DNA of 53,295 nt from Sphaeroforma sirkka (lineage: Eukaryota; Opisthokonta; Ichthyosporea; Ichthyophonida): NCBI GenBank assembly GCA_001586965.3, contig LUCW03000216.1, positions 65,001 to 118,295 of the forward strand. The letters are read 5' to 3'. The translations under genes and the position numbers were made by a program. Below are positions 49,191 through 53,295 of this stretch, in pieces; within the stretch, counting starts at the first letter, position 1, and each line of letters starts with the position of its first letter. A model generated the notes under the pieces. That model did not search any database, had not been told where the DNA came from, and saw only the letters and a list, made by a program, of their open reading frames with translations.

Positions 49191-49255
49191 ATTAGGGTTT
49201 GGTATGGGTTTTTTAGGTTTTAGGTTTTTAGGGTTTTAGGGTTTAGGGTTTTGGG
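49191..49255 (-). repeat. Telomere-like 3' tail of LINE copy 3
   Basis: About eight irregular units (TTAGGG, TTTTAGGG, TTTTTAGG) on the plus strand between the minisatellite and the element's 3' end. Confidence 0.85.
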
Positions 49256-49639
49256 TACCTTTATTTGTTTACACGCTATTGCTATATACAATGGCTTGTG
49301 TCCGAAGACCTGTGGCGGCCGGCAGGTGTCGCAGTTTGTGCCTTAATCCCTGTTTTCTCAGGTAGAGGCTAACTGAACTGTCTAATGGCTGAGTTGTTGC
49401 GCTGCGTTTAGTTTGCTATGTGGCTTGGTTTCTTTGGGTATGTAGTTCTATGGGTTGTTTTAGTAGTAGTTTGTAAATCCTAACTGGTTGGAAACAAGTG
49501 CTGAGAATATACTATGACCGATTTGCATTTCGTATTACTGAATATGAGAGAGAGACCAGTAGCGGCACTACTGTCTCGGACTCACTACCGCATCACCGGG
49601 TTGCGATTTGCAGCTGTGTCTGCCGGTAGGCGCTTAGGG

Positions 49640-52600
49640 CGGATGTGTTCTAGGAGGTGGGCGTTTCATCGCAGGATGTTTGTTGATATAATTGCTATTC
49701 AGCTTCAAGTCAATGCAAATCTGTCGTAGGCATATTTGCCAACACTTAGTAAAATCAGGTGGATCTAGACTGCTAGTGATATAGGAGAGAGTGATATCTA
49801 TTGGGATGTTGTTTTCTAAATCCTGATCTATATCGAACAGGGGGGTGAATGTGGTGGTTGGGTAGTGTGCGTTTCCAATACTGTGGTGTGATTATGTACG
49901 CTGCTGCCTCTGGGTGAAGCGTATTGAAATCTATTTGCGGATTATCAATCCACAGTACTCTATTGGGTTGCTGGCCACGATCTATACTAGCCAGTGATGG
50001 CCATATAAATTCATTGCCTGGGTGTGCACCATTTACACGTAACGTATGAACTACAGTAGTCATGAAACGCGGCACTGGAAACACTTTTTCTATGAGTATG
50101 TTTGGTTCTATCGGTCCCTTGTGTATATATACTAGTTGATCGTGAATCGTTAGCATGTCTGTATAGCGCTTGCGACTACTAAGTGCATCTAGCAGTGTCT
50201 TATTAACTACTACGCCTTTCTGTGGTGCGATCAGTTTTGACACAAACTCTAACACGAAGGGACATGTAAAGTGTGTGGGAGTGAACTTTCTAGCGCTACA
50301 GCCGATGCATGCGAGACCTGCCGGGGTCTTTTCTAGCGTGAAACAGAACCTGTGTAATATGTAGAACAGGAAGATCGTCGGAACTCGGAGAGAAGACTGC
50401 TGAAGCTGTGATGTTCCAGCGGTGTGTCGAATCGGTAGCGTTCTTCTTCGCCGGGGTAGATGAGCCGAAATCTCAGCTCGCGTGCTGCCTCGCGGTGTAG
50501 CGCACCTTCTTCCTTGTTTGGGTTCTTTTTGGTATAGAAAATCTTCAATTGTCTGTATAGTTTATAATATGGATAAAATAGATGTTCTCATGAGCGAGCA
50601 TGGTGAGTCCCATCGGGGTGAAAACGGATTTGCGTTTGTTCATATAGTCTTGCAGTGGATTTCTGATTGACATTCTACTAATATGATTGATTAAACTTAC
50701 ACATTGCCACTCACACAGTGCCTGAGCATCAAGCAAGCCACAAAATTTGATCGAATTACGCATAGTAGGTGTGAAACTCTTAGGCGGGTCTTTCTGTGCC
50801 GCTGTGGATGTAATATATCCTACAGCACGATGGAGCACAAAAGTTGAGTTGGAATAACTGTTTGTCTATCACTTCAGTGAGTGATTTATCGGCTAAAGGG
50901 ATAAAACAGAGTCCATAAGTGATTTTGGAGAGTATAAACACTCGAAAAAATTATCAGCTTGTTATGCGGGTGCAAGTGATCCCCAGCTCGAAAGCCGAAA
51001 GGACCGCTATCGGTTATTGCATTATTGAGCGTGGTGGTTCTATTTGCAAGCATCTCTACTATATTGATTCCTTTTGGGCTCATTGGAAACCCAAGGTATC
51101 GTGCAGTCTTAGTGGATTGTATACTACATTGATCGAGCACAAATGTAAATCGGTCCTTTGGGTTTTCTGGTGCTATGTATAGTGACTTTTAGTGGGTGGA
51201 ACTCAACACCAGAACGTCTGCCCCACACGGCTGCGAGATTAAGACACTGCTGTAGTTTCAGGGTGTTTCGATTGTATAGTGACATGTCATCTACCCAACC
51301 GAGAAACCCATTGGGGTCGACTTTCTCGAGACTGTCTAAAAGTGGGTCTATATATATATTAAATAATGTAGGGGCTATTGGGTCGCCCTGGGTCAATCCA
51401 TTCTTTCGAGCGAATTTTGGACCCAACACTTGCTGGTACGTAACGCGCGAAGTCACATTGAGATACATATTTTTGAACAAACTGATGAGTTGTGTGGGTA
51501 CATGTCTATTGTGTAGTAAACGCCACAACCTGTCCAATCGCACAGAATCGTATGCTTTCTTAATGTCTAGGAATATCTGATGTGTAGGTGCATCTGTAGG
51601 ATTGGCCTGGTTTATATATTCGTGTAATGTCAGTGCGTGTGTAAAGCAAGAATAGCCGGATTTGAATCCACCTTGTCTTTTGTGTGTTTTAAATGCATCT
51701 AATTTGTTAATATGACTGAGCAACACGATTTGGAAGATGCGTCTTAATATCTGGGTGAGCGTTATAGGTCGGAATTGCTCTGGACCTAACGGTATATCAA
51801 TCTTAGGGATAGGTACTATAAGAGTGCATAGCCATGCATCAGGTATCTCTCCCGTGTGAAGTATCTTAGTGAATAACAGGTGCAACACCTTGAGAATTGG
51901 CGATTTGGGATTGGGTTTCCCTGGTCTTTGTGGCCTCTAGGGTACGGTTCTATTGCAGCTTTTAAGAGATCGATATGTATGCCATCCGGGCCTGAGCCTT
52001 TTCGACTATCGTATCTCAAAATTGCATCCATAATATTTCCTGTAGTGAAAACATCATGGTCTATCGGGATAAATTCTGAGTGTGTTTTCTCTGGTATCTT
52101 GTAGAAGGCATCTCTGTTGAATAACTTTAAAAAAACGAACTAATAATATGTGCAGTTGGTTCTGTGGTATTTGGTATAGTGGGTTGTCTTGTTCTAGATT
52201 TTCGCTGTTTAGAGAACAACCTGACTATAGCATCATTGAGTACTCGTTCTGTGGAGCGGAGGGGTGTGCATGATCTATGAGGATTACTTTCTAAGAAGTA
52301 ACCGTAGAAACAGCCTTGTGCTCGTTTCCAAAACTGATTGATTATAGAGTCGTATATGATTTTGATATCATTCTGATCTGAGTTCTGAACTCGTTTGATC
52401 CATGTCTTAGCAAACACCCGAATTCTGGCGCAAAATGTACGTGTATAGCGCACATTTTTTTGCAGTTATAGGTTCGAATGCGATATCTGTTGTAGCCCTG
52501 AGATGGCATACATTCTATGTCTGCAGGTTTAGTGTGTACTGTCTGAGTATCTGGTGATTCAATTTGTATTGCAAATACCCACTCGTGATCTGTCCTGAGC

Positions 52601-53216
52601 CCGATATCTTTACAACGTATAAGAGATAGTGATGTCTTTGTGCGTGCTTGTGCATATACGTGATCGACCCGTATATTCCCAGATTGCGATGGGAGTACAT
52701 GATCTAGCCTATGTAGTCGTGTGTAGAATTCGATCGATTCTCTGCGCGCAGGAGAAATGATTTTATCGTCGCCATATTCGATATCACGAAAATTCATGTC
52801 GCCACACAACACGTGTGGTTTGCAATTCAGAGATAATAGCACATTATATACATCATCCCCTAGGGATGGCGCCAAATATACACAAGCAACAGTCACTGCG
52901 CGAAACGTGAAAGCCACGAAATATTGACTAAAAGCGTGCAATCTAAATTGATATGCATTGTGTCTACTAATCACGGCAACACCGTTATTTCTGCCCCCGC
53001 GATGAGCACTGGCCGAAGGCGGTGAGGCGTAGATCAGATTTGTATTAGTATTATTACACACAGCATTCAAACGATCGGTATATACCCCAGGTCTCTACTA
53101 AACACAGGGCATCGCATTGACTGCAAAGTGAGCGTATTATTTCGTATTGTTTAGCTACATTCATTAGAAAATTTAGATTGACATAATACACGAGAATGTC
53201 ACTCATTGCGATTTCA
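49640..53216 (-). pseudogene. LINE ORF2 of copy 3
   Basis: ATG at 53216 overlaps the ORF1 stop as ATGA, as in copy 2. Endonuclease frame 53070-52342 with GDMNFRDIEYGD, DHVYAQ and TDHEW. RT frame 51888-51124 with FLDIKKAYDSV, GLTQGDPIAPTLFNIYIDPL and GWVDDMSLYN, more complete than in copy 2. C-terminal frames continue to about 49640 with the CCHC near 50320-50275. Frame breaks near 53085, 52440, 52140, 51940, 51150, 50850, 50350 and 49790. Confidence 0.88.
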
Positions 53217-53295
53217 TCTTACTATCAGTACGGGTTTGTATAAAGTCAGAGAGTTCCTTTCTCGTTTCTGGATCACTGATTGGTGGTGAGTTAAA
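53213..53295 (-). pseudogene. LINE ORF1 of copy 3, C-terminal end only
   Basis: The minus strand reads the end of ORF1 (KMKSQ stop), matching KTKSQ of copy 2. The rest lies beyond the window. Confidence 0.6.

Larger units (their letters stand above)
49191..53295 (-). mobile_element. LINE copy 3, running off the window
   Basis: Same order and orientation as copy 2: 3' telomere-like tail (49191-49255), 3' untranslated region, ORF2 C-terminus, RT, endonuclease and, at the window edge, the end of ORF1. Copy 1 is closer in sequence to this copy than to copy 2 (for example IRNPLQ and LTIHDQ variants). Confidence 0.92.

Overview
This is nuclear DNA of a unicellular eukaryote. Genes are split by GT-AG introns with strong GTAAGT donors and, in the ankyrin arrays, a TGCTAAC branch point. 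AT/GT microsatellites, LTR and LINE retrotransposon fossils and tandem repeats fill most of the rest. The lineage cannot be fixed from the sequence; an ichthyosporean-type or other protist genome would fit the mix of FG nucleoporin, TKL kinase, RBR ligase and SET genes. Only a few loci look intact: a six-exon medium-chain reductase gene (1323-4675), a 5S rRNA gene (8013-8130), a two-exon gene with curlin-like repeats (17072-18476), a PHD-like gene (16440-17066) and the kinase/RBR part of the large gene on the minus strand.

Layout. 1-8.2 kb: a terminal exon of an unknown gene, the reductase gene, about 1.8 kb of (AT)n, a small tandem repeat and a 5S rRNA gene. 8.6-14.2 kb: a Ty3/gypsy-like LTR element on the minus strand, broken by a 56-bp fold-back palindrome in its reverse transcriptase. 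The stretch between the palindrome and the truncated 5' LTR holds an unrelated pseudogene with YadA-head / giant-virus-type repeats. 14.2-18.5 kb: a broken ankyrin-like gene interrupted by the LTR, an HTH fragment, a PHD-like gene and the curlin-repeat gene. 19.2-25.5 kb: ankyrin gene copy 1, a pseudogene with 22 one-repeat exons that has lost its kinase domain. 25.5-29.3 kb: an inverted-repeat element holding a minisatellite, LINE copy 1, a RING-like gene and a roughly 130-bp satellite. 29.7-41.5 kb: ankyrin gene copy 2, whose exons run FG-nucleoporin exons, 13 ankyrin exons, coiled coil, TKL kinase, RING/IBR. 42.5-53.3 kb: two LINE copies head to tail, separated by a 22-bp minisatellite.

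The most unusual content is the copy 2 gene. Its domain order (FG repeats - ankyrin - coiled coil - kinase - RBR-type E3) is one I do not recognise from any described family. Its ankyrin part is built from symmetric phase-0 exons of exactly 99 bp, each encoding one 33-residue repeat. The array can therefore grow, shrink or skip exons without losing frame. Both copies sit next to complementary halves of a SET-domain gene. All three LINEs end in telomere-like (CCCTAAA)n tails.
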